Below, piece by piece: positions 1-7,103 of a stretch of 50,956 nucleotides of DNA. The stretch is from positions 1 to 50,956 of the forward strand of contig CAYYJE010000006.1 in assembly GCA_964472165.1 (NCBI GenBank). Reading direction: 5' to 3'. The translations under genes and the position numbers were made by a program. This DNA comes from UBA1413 sp964472165. Lineage in GTDB: Bacteria > Bacteroidota > Bacteroidia > Bacteroidales > Prolixibacteraceae. Each line of letters starts with the position of its first letter. The stretch's first letter is position 1. The notes under the pieces were generated by a model. The model was not told the DNA's origin. It worked only from the letters and a program-made list of their open reading frames with translations, and did no database searches.

Positions 1-29
1 CCGGGTTTACAGTTGGATTCGAATACAAT

Positions 30-86
30 TGAATGACGGCCGAAGGCCAAATGACAATGAATGACGCGCGTCAGCGCAAATGACAA
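30..86. repeat. Tandem pair of hairpin units with shared flanks
   Basis: Two adjacent 28-29 nt copies (30-57 and 58-86) share the flanks TGAATGAC and AAATGACAA. The centres differ but each is a small hairpin: GGCC-GAA-GGCC at 38-48 and GCGC-GTCA-GCGC at 66-77. The stem bases change while pairing is kept. This looks like a short dispersed intergenic repeat. No gene overlaps it. Confidence 0.6.
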
Positions 87-125
87 ATAAATCCGTTGCA
101 CCGGTGTCATCCGTGTTCCAATTTA

Positions 126-189
126 CCGGATCACCGGATCACCGGATCACCGGATCACCGGATCACCGGATCACCGGATCACCGGATCA
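126..189. repeat. 8-bp tandem repeat, eight perfect copies
   Basis: The unit CCGGATCA occurs eight times in a row without a mismatch and stops just before the stop codon of the Rieske-like gene on the minus strand. There are no unique spacers, so this is a simple-sequence array and not a CRISPR. The core CCGGATC/GATCCGG is nearly palindromic, so the array could fold on either strand. Confidence 0.85.
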
Positions 190-192
190 CAA

Positions 193-606
193 TTAATTAT
201 ATATCCTGAGAGAATTATTGATTACCGAAACATGGTATTGCTGCAGGGGAAATTGTGCCGGTCCTTTTGACGGATATGCACTGTCCATCAACACAAATTG
301 TGAACCGCAACATGCACAGGTTCCCAGCACGCCTTCGTTGACAACACGGCAGCTTGCCAAAGCTTCATGCGGACAAGCAGCATCGTAGGCAAAATAGGAA
401 CCCTCAAACTGGCAATAGACAATGATCCCGCCGTAGCCCACACCACGAATGTATTCTGAATTTCCCGGAACTTTAAGCTGATTAAAGGTTGTGAGATTTA
501 TATTGAAAGCCACAGGGACATAAGGGATGATCTGGTTCTGCTCATCTTTGCATGAGAGCGGCACCAGGGCCATAATAACAAGCAATCCAAGAATCTTCCT
601 TCCCAT
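193..606 (-). CDS. Rieske-like lipoprotein with a Cys in place of the second cluster His
   Basis: A 137-residue exported protein with a lipobox-like cysteine at about residue 19 after a short hydrophobic segment, so probably a membrane-anchored lipoprotein. The middle and C-terminal parts resemble a Rieske [2Fe-2S] domain: a CPH motif (C78, H80) and, 17 residues on, CACCGSQF (C97, C99, C100) where Rieske proteins have CPCHGSxF. The second histidine ligand is therefore a cysteine, which would give three Cys and one His, or no cluster at all. C86 and C99 could form the structural disulfide of Rieske proteins. It is divergent from the next gene (705) and shares a 98-bp promoter region with it. 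The fold assignment is inferred from motif spacing only. The substrate or redox partner is unknown. Confidence 0.6.
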   Translation of the reverse strand: MGRKILGLLVIMALVPLSCKDEQNQIIPYVPVAFNINLTTFNQLKVPGNSEYIRGVGYGGIIVYCQFEGSYFAYDAACPHEALASCRVVNEGVLGTCACCGSQFVLMDSAYPSKGPAQFPLQQYHVSVINNSLRIYN

Positions 607-704
607 TTCCTTTTGTTTCCGATTTTTTGCTACTTTTATATCCGGATAAACGAAGGTAGTCGTTTTTTTGTTTTAATCAGTACAAGAATTTTCGAATAAA
701 CACA

Positions 705-1100
705 ATGGATGATATTCTTATCATAATCCTTACCCTGCTTTTTACTATTTTTGCAGCCATCAACCAGAAGAAGAAAAAACCGGGTCAGGAAGAAAAGGAG
801 GGAATTCCCTGGGAGGAAATTTTCCAGGGCAAAAACCGGGTCCCGGTTCCCGCCGAAGAGGTGATTGCAAGTCCTCGTAAACCTCAGCCTAAACCCGTAA
901 AAAAGAGCACTGTAGTCCCGGTAGTTACCGAATGGGAATATCCCGGTGAAGGTCTCCGGAACGAATCTGTGAAAATGAAAACAGCGCAAAAACAGGATGA
1001 CTCTTTTGAAACGGTGGAAACCGAGTCTTATCTGGAAGGATTTTCACTGAAAAAAGCAGTGATTTACTCCGAAATTTTAAGTCCGAAATACCTTGACTAA
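705..1100 (+). CDS. Small single-pass membrane protein of unknown function
   Basis: A 131-residue protein. Residues 1-20 form one hydrophobic segment with no cleavage site, followed directly by a lysine-rich stretch (KKKK). This fits an N-terminal membrane anchor with a cytoplasmic tail. The rest is low-complexity, rich in Lys, Glu and Pro, and probably disordered. No catalytic motif is visible. It lies head-to-head with the Rieske-like lipoprotein and ahead of greA. Similar short anchored proteins are common upstream of housekeeping genes in Bacteroidota, but no function is assigned. The reading frame is credible because of its clear start, the anchor, and the lack of a competing frame. Confidence 0.65.
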   Translation: MDDILIIILTLLFTIFAAINQKKKKPGQEEKEGIPWEEIFQGKNRVPVPAEEVIASPRKPQPKPVKKSTVVPVVTEWEYPGEGLRNESVKMKTAQKQDDSFETVETESYLEGFSLKKAVIYSEILSPKYLD

Positions 1101-1157
1101 CTATTTTTCTGAATTTTATAAATTTTAAGCAGAATCTCTTTAATTCAGGAAATTAAT

Positions 1158-1165
1158 TAAATTTG
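1158..1165 (+). promoter_or_regulatory. Candidate -7 element of the greA promoter
   Basis: TAAATTTG followed by CA matches the Bacteroidota -7 consensus TAnnTTTG. No clear -33 TTG lies at the usual distance. It would give a leader of about 75 nt before greA. Confidence 0.35.
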
Positions 1166-1231
1166 CAAACAGGAAGAGTTCTGAGGAATCAGGATTCTTT
1201 CTCTTTTTTTTATTACTGCACAATCAATCAC

Positions 1232-1236
1232 GGAGG
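1232..1236 (+). promoter_or_regulatory. Shine-Dalgarno site of greA
   Basis: GGAGG lies 9 nt upstream of the greA ATG at 1246. Strong Shine-Dalgarno sites are unusual in Bacteroidota and the neighbouring genes show none this clear. It fixes the greA start. Confidence 0.65.
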
Positions 1237-1245
1237 AAAATAATA

Positions 1246-1719
1246 ATGGCACGGGTCATTTATGTAACACAGGAAGGTCTGAAAAAACTGAAGGAAGAGT
1301 TGGACAATCTCATGAACATTGAGCGTCCGAAGATTTCCAGGCAGATTGGGGAAGCCATCGAGAAAGGCGACATCTCGGAAAATGCGGAATATGATGCTGC
1401 CAAGGATGCACAGGGTTTGCTGGAAGCCAAAATCGCAGGACTGCAGAACAAAATCGCCCTTGCCCGGATTATCGATGAGTCAAAGATCAACACATCGCAG
1501 GTACAGATCCTGAACAAGGTGACCATCCGGAACCAGAAGAACAACACCATCATGCAGTACACCATTGTACCTGAGAGTGAAGCCAACCTGAAGGAGGCCA
1601 AACTTTCGGTTTCTACCCCAATTGCACAGGGACTCATGGGGAAAAAAGTGGGTGACGTGGTGGAGATCAAGGTACCTGCCGGAATAATTCCCTTCGAAAT
1701 TGTGGAAATTTCACTTTAA
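1246..1719 (+). CDS. greA: Transcription elongation factor GreA
   Basis: A 157-residue protein of the usual GreA length. It inserts its coiled coil into the secondary channel of backtracked RNA polymerase and stimulates transcript cleavage. The N-terminal coiled coil (about residues 1-75) carries the conserved tip GDISENAEYDAAKDAQ, with the acidic residues D42 and E45 that position the catalytic metal. The C-terminal half is the FKBP-like domain, including the conserved segment around SPxxxALMGKKxGD (here TPIAQGLMGKKVGD). The start is supported by a GGAGG site. It is followed after 11 bp by the HIT-family gene, so the two are probably co-transcribed. Confidence 0.97.
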   Translation: MARVIYVTQEGLKKLKEELDNLMNIERPKISRQIGEAIEKGDISENAEYDAAKDAQGLLEAKIAGLQNKIALARIIDESKINTSQVQILNKVTIRNQKNNTIMQYTIVPESEANLKEAKLSVSTPIAQGLMGKKVGDVVEIKVPAGIIPFEIVEISL

Positions 1720-1730
1720 TAACCCGTACC

Positions 1731-2132
1731 ATGTCTACTATTTTTACCAGGATCATCAATGGTGAAATCCCGGCCTACAAAGTAGCCGAGACTGACGGAT
1801 ACCTTGCATTTCTTGACATCTCCCCGGTGACAAAGGGGCATACCCTGGTTATTCCCAAGGAGGAAACCGATTATATATTTGATCTGGATGACAAAACCTA
1901 TCTGGGTTTACAATCCTTCGCCAAAAAAGTGGCTGAAGGAATTAAAAAAGCAATTCCCTGCAAAAGAGTGGGAGTAGTCGTGATGGGGCTTGAAGTACCT
2001 CATGCCCATATCCATTTGGTTCCCCTGCAATCGGAGACCGATTTGCTCAATTTTCATCACAAGCTGAAACTGGAAAAGGAAGAATTTGAGGCAATCAGGG
2101 AGAAAATTGCCGCATCGGTCAGTTTATATTAA
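1731..2132 (+). CDS. HIT family nucleotide-binding/hydrolase protein
   Basis: A 133-residue histidine-triad protein. The signature VPHAHIHLV (H91, H93, H95) is intact, and GHTLVIPK earlier in the chain is typical of the Hint branch. Members hydrolyse nucleotide phosphoramidates and related adenylated compounds in the cytoplasm, using the middle His as nucleophile. The physiological substrate cannot be read from the sequence. It starts 11 bp after greA and is probably in the same transcript. A 156-bp gap separates it from dnaE. Confidence 0.93.
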   Translation: MSTIFTRIINGEIPAYKVAETDGYLAFLDISPVTKGHTLVIPKEETDYIFDLDDKTYLGLQSFAKKVAEGIKKAIPCKRVGVVVMGLEVPHAHIHLVPLQSETDLLNFHHKLKLEKEEFEAIREKIAASVSLY

Positions 2133-2288
2133 TGTTCCATCCCTTTTCCCTTCCGGGAAATTTATGAACAACCCCTTTTGCATCGTCCGTTTTCAGTAAA
2201 TTTATGGCCTGATCAGGGACCTTCTGCCGGGAGAAAAGTGACTTCCGGTATCTATTGTTGTCTTTATCAGTAAAAAAAATGAAAGCCG

Positions 2289-5200
2289 ATGGTACCTTTT
2301 ACACACCTGCATGTACATTCCCAATATTCCATTCTGGACGGGGCAGCCAGTATTGAAAGCCTGGTTCAGAAGGCCAAAGCCGACAATATGCGGGCTTTAG
2401 CCCTGACCGATCACGGAACCATGTTCGGGATCAAGGAGTTTCACATGACATGCAAGCGGTTGGGGTTGAAGCCTGTTCTGGGGTGTGAGACCTATGTGGC
2501 CTCGCGGTCGATGGAAGACAGGTCGGGAAAAGAAGACCGTTCAGGGGATCACCTGGTGATGCTGGCAAAAAACAGCACGGGCTATCACAACCTGGTTAAA
2601 CTGGTCACCATGGCCAGCATGGAGGGTTTTTATTACAAGCCGCGTATTGACAAGAGTTTACTGCAACAATATTCGGAGGGGCTGATTGTGACCTCTGCGT
2701 GCCTGGGTGGTGAGATTCCCACATTGCTGGCCGACGGGAGGATGAAAGATGCGGAAGAAGCCCTGAACTGGTACAGAATGGTATTCGGAGAAGATTTTTA
2801 CCTTGAGCTGCAGCGGCATCCTTCGGAAATCCCTGAACTGCGCAGGGAAGTTTATGACCGGCAGGTGGTTGTGAACGGGAAAATCCTGGAACTTGCCCGG
2901 GCAACCGGGGTGAAGGTTATTGCCACCAACGATGTCCATTTCACGGATGCCGGGGATGCCGATGCACACGATCTGCTCATTTGCCTGAATACCGGCAAAG
3001 ACCTCGATGATCCAAACCGGATGAAGTATACCAAACAGGAGTGGTTTAAAACCACACAGGAAATGAATGAACTGTTTGCCGATCTTCCGGAATGTCTGGC
3101 CAATACCAATGAGATCGCGGATAAAGTAGAACTTTATGAGCTGGATGAAGACCCCATCATGCCCGTATACCCCATCCCGGCCGAATTTGGGAAAGAAGAG
3201 GATTTCCGGAAGAAATTTACGGAAGAATCGTTGATAGAAGAGTTTGGCAAGCAGGCTTATGATCGGCTGGGAGGGTACGACAAAGTTGTCCGTATCAAGT
3301 TTGAATCGGAATACCTGCACCATTTGGTGTACCAGGGAGCCCCCAAACGTTACGGGAACCCTCTTCCTGAAGCAGTGACGACAAGGCTCGACTTTGAGCT
3401 GGAAACCATCAAATCGATGGGTTTTCCGGGCTATTTTCTCATCACACAGGATTTCATCAATGCGGCAAGGGAAATGGGCGTGCTTGTGGGGCCCGGCCGC
3501 GGATCGGCAGCNNNNNNNNNNNNNNNNNNNNNNNNNNNNNNNNNNNNNNNNNNNNNNNNNNNNNNNNNNNNNNNNNNNNNNNNNNNNNNNNNNNNNNNNN
3601 NNNNNNNNNNNTTGCCGGAAGCCGACCGGCTTGCTAAAATGGTTCCTGAAGCTCCCAAAATGACTTTTAAAAAGGCATTTCATGAAAATCCTGAACTTAA
3701 AAAAGAGCGGAATTCTCCCAACCTACTGATTGCCAAAACCATACAGTTTGCCGAAATTCTGGAGGGATGTGTCCGTCAGTCGGGAGTCCACGCCTGTGGC
3801 ATTATAATCAGCCGTAATCCACTTCCAGAACACCTTCCCCTGATGCCGACCAAGGACGACAATCTGCCTACCACCCAATATGACGGCCGTTTTGTGGAAA
3901 GCATCGGCCTGTTGAAAATGGATTTCCTGGGACTTAAAACCCTTTCTATCATCAAGGAAACCCTTGAAAATATAAGGCTCCGGCATGGGATAACCATTCA
4001 GATCGACGAGATCCCGTTCGATGATCCGACCACATACGAGATGTTCAGCAAGGGAGAAACCACTGCCATTTTCCAGTTTGAATCGGAAGGCATGAAAAAA
4101 CATCTTCGGGAGCTGAAGCCCAACCGTTTTGAAGACCTCGTGGCCATGAATGCCCTTTACCGGCCCGGACCCATGGACTATATCCCCGAGTTTATTGCCC
4201 GGAAAAACGGACGGAAACAGGTAGAGTACGACCTCCCCATGATGGAGCTTTATCTGAGTGAGACCTATGGGATCACGGTATACCAGGAACAGGTCATGCT
4301 TCTTTCGCGACTTCTTGCCAACTTCACCCGGGGAGAATCGGATACCCTGCGCAAAGCCATGGGTAAAAAAATCGAATCCCTCATGTTTAAACTGAAGGAG
4401 CGGTTTGTCGAAGGGTGTATGACCAATCCCCGGTTCATCGGAGAATGCGAAATGGTCAGCAAAAAGCCGGAAGATGTCATCGAAAAAATCTGGAAAGACT
4501 GGGAATCGTTTGCCTCCTATGCTTTTAACAAGTCGCATTCTGTGTGTTATGCCTATGTGGCCTACCAGACCGGCTATTTAAAAGCCCACTATCCTGCGGA
4601 ATTCATGGCTGCCAACCTCAGCCGGAACCTTAACCACATCACCGAAATCACCAAATTCATGCAGGAATGCAAAAGGATGAAGATGAATGTGCTGGGTCCC
4701 GATGTAAATGAGAGTTTTGTCAAATTCACAGTCAACAAAAAAGGAGATATCCGCTTCGGAATGGGAGCCATTAAGGGAGTGGGCGAAGGAGCGGTTAACG
4801 ACATCATCACGGCACGGCAGAAAGAGGGCGACTTTACCGACATTTTCGACTTTGCCGAAAGAGTAAACCTGCAAAGTGTCAATAAACGCAACCTGGAAGC
4901 CCTCGCGATGGCCGGAGCCTTCGACAGTTTCGGGAATGTCAGGAGAAGCCAGTTCTTCGCAGGAGACTCCGAAAACGATGCCACCAGCTTCATCGAGAAA
5001 CTGATCCGGTACGGGAACAAAATTCAGTCGGACTCCTCTTCGCTGCAGCACAACCTGTTTGGAGACATGCCCGGCACCCATACCGTGAAAAAACCAGATA
5101 TCCCGCAGGTCAGCGAATGGCCACAGCTTATTCTCCTCGACAAGGAAAAAAGCCTGATCGGAATTTACCTGACGGCCCATCCCCTCGATGATTACAAAAT

Positions 5201-5768
5201 TGAAATCGAGAACTTCTGCACCAAAGGTTTCGGATTGAAAGACCTTAACGAACAGTTGGAAAAACTGAAAGAGCGGGAATTCACCTTCGCAGGAATGGTG
5301 ACTGAAGCCACCGAAGGTTTTTCAAAAAACGGAAAACCATACAGCAAACTGACCCTTTCAGACTATACCGATTCCTACACCTTCTTTTTTTTCCACCAGG
5401 ATTATGTGGAATTCGGGAAATTCTGCAAACCGGGGCTCTTTATCCTGCTGAAGGGAAAAGTTCAGAAAAGATACAAGTCCGATAGCCTTGAATTTAAAGT
5501 AAGCCAGATTGAACTGCTTTCCGAGGTTCGAAAAAATCACATCAGGAGCTTCACCCTGAATCTGCCCCTTGAAGCAATCAATCAGCAGATCATCGGTGAA
5601 CTGGACACCGTGATGAAGCGAAACAAGGGTAACGTGATGCTCAGGTTTACCGTTTTCGATGAAGACCACCACATCCAGCTCTTCTCCCGGAATACCAAAA
5701 TTAGCGTAAGCAATGAACTAATCCGGTTTTTGGAAGAACATCCGGAGATTGCATATCGGATCAATTAG
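2289..5768 (+). CDS. dnaE: DNA polymerase III alpha subunit (interrupted by an assembly gap)
   Basis: The replicative polymerase subunit. The N-terminal PHP domain is clear (HLHVHSQYSILDG, then TDHG near residue 40). The palm begins near GPGRGSA (about residue 404). The reading frame then enters a run of 100 N (3512-3611) and resumes at LPEADRLAKMVPEAPK. In other DnaE proteins about 90 residues separate these two points, including the catalytic PDxDxDF motif, so the gap hides the active-site core and is larger than 100 bp. The frame downstream is the same only by chance. The fingers, the helix-hairpin-helix region and the OB domain (from about residue 998) follow. The visible length is 1159 residues including 34 unknown ones; the true protein is probably about 1,215. 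trxA follows 47 bp later. Confidence 0.95.
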   Translation: MVPFTHLHVHSQYSILDGAASIESLVQKAKADNMRALALTDHGTMFGIKEFHMTCKRLGLKPVLGCETYVASRSMEDRSGKEDRSGDHLVMLAKNSTGYHNLVKLVTMASMEGFYYKPRIDKSLLQQYSEGLIVTSACLGGEIPTLLADGRMKDAEEALNWYRMVFGEDFYLELQRHPSEIPELRREVYDRQVVVNGKILELARATGVKVIATNDVHFTDAGDADAHDLLICLNTGKDLDDPNRMKYTKQEWFKTTQEMNELFADLPECLANTNEIADKVELYELDEDPIMPVYPIPAEFGKEEDFRKKFTEESLIEEFGKQAYDRLGGYDKVVRIKFESEYLHHLVYQGAPKRYGNPLPEAVTTRLDFELETIKSMGFPGYFLITQDFINAAREMGVLVGPGRGSAXXXXXXXXXXXXXXXXXXXXXXXXXXXXXXXXXXLPEADRLAKMVPEAPKMTFKKAFHENPELKKERNSPNLLIAKTIQFAEILEGCVRQSGVHACGIIISRNPLPEHLPLMPTKDDNLPTTQYDGRFVESIGLLKMDFLGLKTLSIIKETLENIRLRHGITIQIDEIPFDDPTTYEMFSKGETTAIFQFESEGMKKHLRELKPNRFEDLVAMNALYRPGPMDYIPEFIARKNGRKQVEYDLPMMELYLSETYGITVYQEQVMLLSRLLANFTRGESDTLRKAMGKKIESLMFKLKERFVEGCMTNPRFIGECEMVSKKPEDVIEKIWKDWESFASYAFNKSHSVCYAYVAYQTGYLKAHYPAEFMAANLSRNLNHITEITKFMQECKRMKMNVLGPDVNESFVKFTVNKKGDIRFGMGAIKGVGEGAVNDIITARQKEGDFTDIFDFAERVNLQSVNKRNLEALAMAGAFDSFGNVRRSQFFAGDSENDATSFIEKLIRYGNKIQSDSSSLQHNLFGDMPGTHTVKKPDIPQVSEWPQLILLDKEKSLIGIYLTAHPLDDYKIEIENFCTKGFGLKDLNEQLEKLKEREFTFAGMVTEATEGFSKNGKPYSKLTLSDYTDSYTFFFFHQDYVEFGKFCKPGLFILLKGKVQKRYKSDSLEFKVSQIELLSEVRKNHIRSFTLNLPLEAINQQIIGELDTVMKRNKGNVMLRFTVFDEDHHIQLFSRNTKISVSNELIRFLEEHPEIAYRIN
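3512..3611. other. Assembly gap (100 N) inside dnaE
   Basis: Exactly 100 unknown bases. Comparison with the conserved spacing of DnaE motifs suggests that roughly 275 bp are really missing, so the length is a placeholder. Confidence 0.9.
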
Positions 5769-5777
5769 TTATTTTTG
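5748..5777 (+). promoter_or_regulatory. Candidate trxA promoter
   Basis: ATTG at 5748-5751, an 18-nt spacer and TATTTTTG at 5770-5777 match the Bacteroidota -33/-7 pattern. The -7 lies just after the dnaE stop codon, so trxA may be transcribed independently of dnaE with a leader of about 30 nt. Confidence 0.45.
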
Positions 5778-5815
5778 TGGGTAAAACTATATTACGAACA
5801 TAAAAATCTGAAAGT

Positions 5816-6133
5816 ATGGCATTGGAAATTAACGACGGCAATTTCAGTGAAATTGTTGAAAAATCAGAAGTCCCGGTAGTACTCGATTTTTGGGCGGCCT
5901 GGTGCGGCCCCTGCAGAATGATCGCCCCTTTTATTGAGGAGATGCACAAGGAATTTGACGGCAAAGCGATCGTGGGAAAGGTTGACGTGGATAGCAATCC
6001 GGAAATCTCCGGCAAATATGGGATCAGGAACATCCCTACCGTTTTGTTCCTGAAAAACGGATCCATCGCCGACAAACAGGTAGGTGCCTGCCCGAAACAA
6101 ACGCTGGTCAACAAGCTGAATGCCCTTCTTTGA
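5816..6133 (+). CDS. trxA: Thioredoxin
   Basis: A 105-residue cytoplasmic thioredoxin with the active site WCGPC (C30, C33) and the cis-proline segment NIPTVLF near residue 75. It reduces protein disulfides and supplies electrons to enzymes such as ribonucleotide reductase, whose class II form is encoded elsewhere in this window. There is no signal peptide. The position directly after dnaE recurs in Bacteroidota. The DUF58 gene begins 14 bp downstream, so the two may share a transcript. Confidence 0.96.
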   Translation: MALEINDGNFSEIVEKSEVPVVLDFWAAWCGPCRMIAPFIEEMHKEFDGKAIVGKVDVDSNPEISGKYGIRNIPTVLFLKNGSIADKQVGACPKQTLVNKLNALL

Positions 6134-6147
6134 ACCACCTATCCTGA

Positions 6148-7077
6148 TTGAAAAACTTAGCAGACATTCAACAAATCCAGGAATTCGACAACCTCGAACT
6201 GATTGCCAGGGAGGTTGTCGAAGGATTTATTACGGGACTTCACCGGAGTCCATTCCATGGTTTCTCTGTTGAATTTGCGGAACACAGATTGTATAACCAG
6301 GGGGAATCCACCAAACCGATCGACTGGAAGTTATTTGCCCGCACCGACAAACTCTTCGTCAAGCAGTACGAAGAAGAAACCAACCTCAGGTGCCAGCTGG
6401 TAATTGACACCTCCTCGTCGATGTTGTTCCCCTGGACAAAAGCAGCAGCCACCATGGCCAACAAGCTGGCCTTTTCGGTATACACCGCGGCAGCATTGAT
6501 ACACCTGATGCGCCGGCAACGGGATGCAGTCGGGCTTACCCTCTTTTCTGACGAAATTGAGTTTCATTCCCAACCCAGGCTTTCCTCCGTCCATGCGGAG
6601 GTGCTGATGGGAAAATTGTCTGAAATTCTCAAGCCCGGGAAAATCGCTCTCCGGAGAAACACAAACACTACGGCAGTACTCCATCAGATTGCCGAAAATA
6701 TCCATAAACGGTCACTGGTAGTGCTTTTCAGTGACATGCTCGACAACGAAAAAACCGGTGAACTCTTCTCAGCCCTTCAGCATCTGAGATACAACAAACA
6801 CGAAGTCCTCCTCTTTCATGTGACGGACCATCAGCGGGAACGGGAGTTTCAGTATGCCAACAAACCCCACCGTTTTATTGACCTTGAAACCGGCCAAATC
6901 CTGAAACTTAATCCCTGGGAGATCAGAAAAAATTATACCAGGAGTGTGGGAGCCTATTTTGAAGAGCTTAAAGTAAAGTGCGGACAATACCATATCGATC
7001 TGGCAGAAGCCGATATCAACCTGGATTTTAAACAGGTCTTGTTTGCATACCTTGTGAAGCGTAAAAGACTCTATTAA
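6148..7077 (+). CDS. DUF58 family protein (vWA-like fold, MoxR-associated type)
   Basis: A 309-residue soluble protein. The DUF58 core is visible: STKPIDWKLFARTDKLFVKQ (about residues 54-73), followed by EEET and the metal-site motif DTSSSM (87-92), a MIDAS-like DxSxS of the vWA fold. In other genomes such proteins are encoded beside MoxR AAA+ ATPases and act in assembly or quality control of membrane or metal-containing complexes. No moxR is present in this window, so its partner must lie elsewhere. Translation starts at a TTG codon 14 bp after trxA. The first internal ATG lies within the vWA region and is too late. Confidence 0.88.
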   Translation: MKNLADIQQIQEFDNLELIAREVVEGFITGLHRSPFHGFSVEFAEHRLYNQGESTKPIDWKLFARTDKLFVKQYEEETNLRCQLVIDTSSSMLFPWTKAAATMANKLAFSVYTAAALIHLMRRQRDAVGLTLFSDEIEFHSQPRLSSVHAEVLMGKLSEILKPGKIALRRNTNTTAVLHQIAENIHKRSLVVLFSDMLDNEKTGELFSALQHLRYNKHEVLLFHVTDHQREREFQYANKPHRFIDLETGQILKLNPWEIRKNYTRSVGAYFEELKVKCGQYHIDLAEADINLDFKQVLFAYLVKRKRLY

Positions 7078-7082
7078 TTTTC
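7052..7082 (+). promoter_or_regulatory. Candidate promoter of the GH32-like gene
   Basis: TTG at 7052-7054, a 20-nt spacer and TAATTTTC at 7075-7082 resemble the -33/-7 pair, with the last base of the -7 changed. It overlaps the 3' end of the DUF58 gene and leaves a leader of only about 15 nt. Confidence 0.33.
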
Positions 7083-7103
7083 GTAGCTTAGCCGATCCAC
7101 AAA

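Noticed and set aside
1..40. tRNA remnant suggested by GGATTCGAATAC near the start
   Set aside because: No acceptor or anticodon stem can be formed around it.
126..189. CRISPR array
   Set aside because: The units are 8 bp and contiguous with no spacers; no cas genes are present.
2658..3683. Long minus-strand ORFs opposite dnaE (also 3723-4538 and 4578-5180)
   Set aside because: They are antisense shadows of a well-conserved dnaE frame and have no recognisable protein features; one also runs through the N gap.
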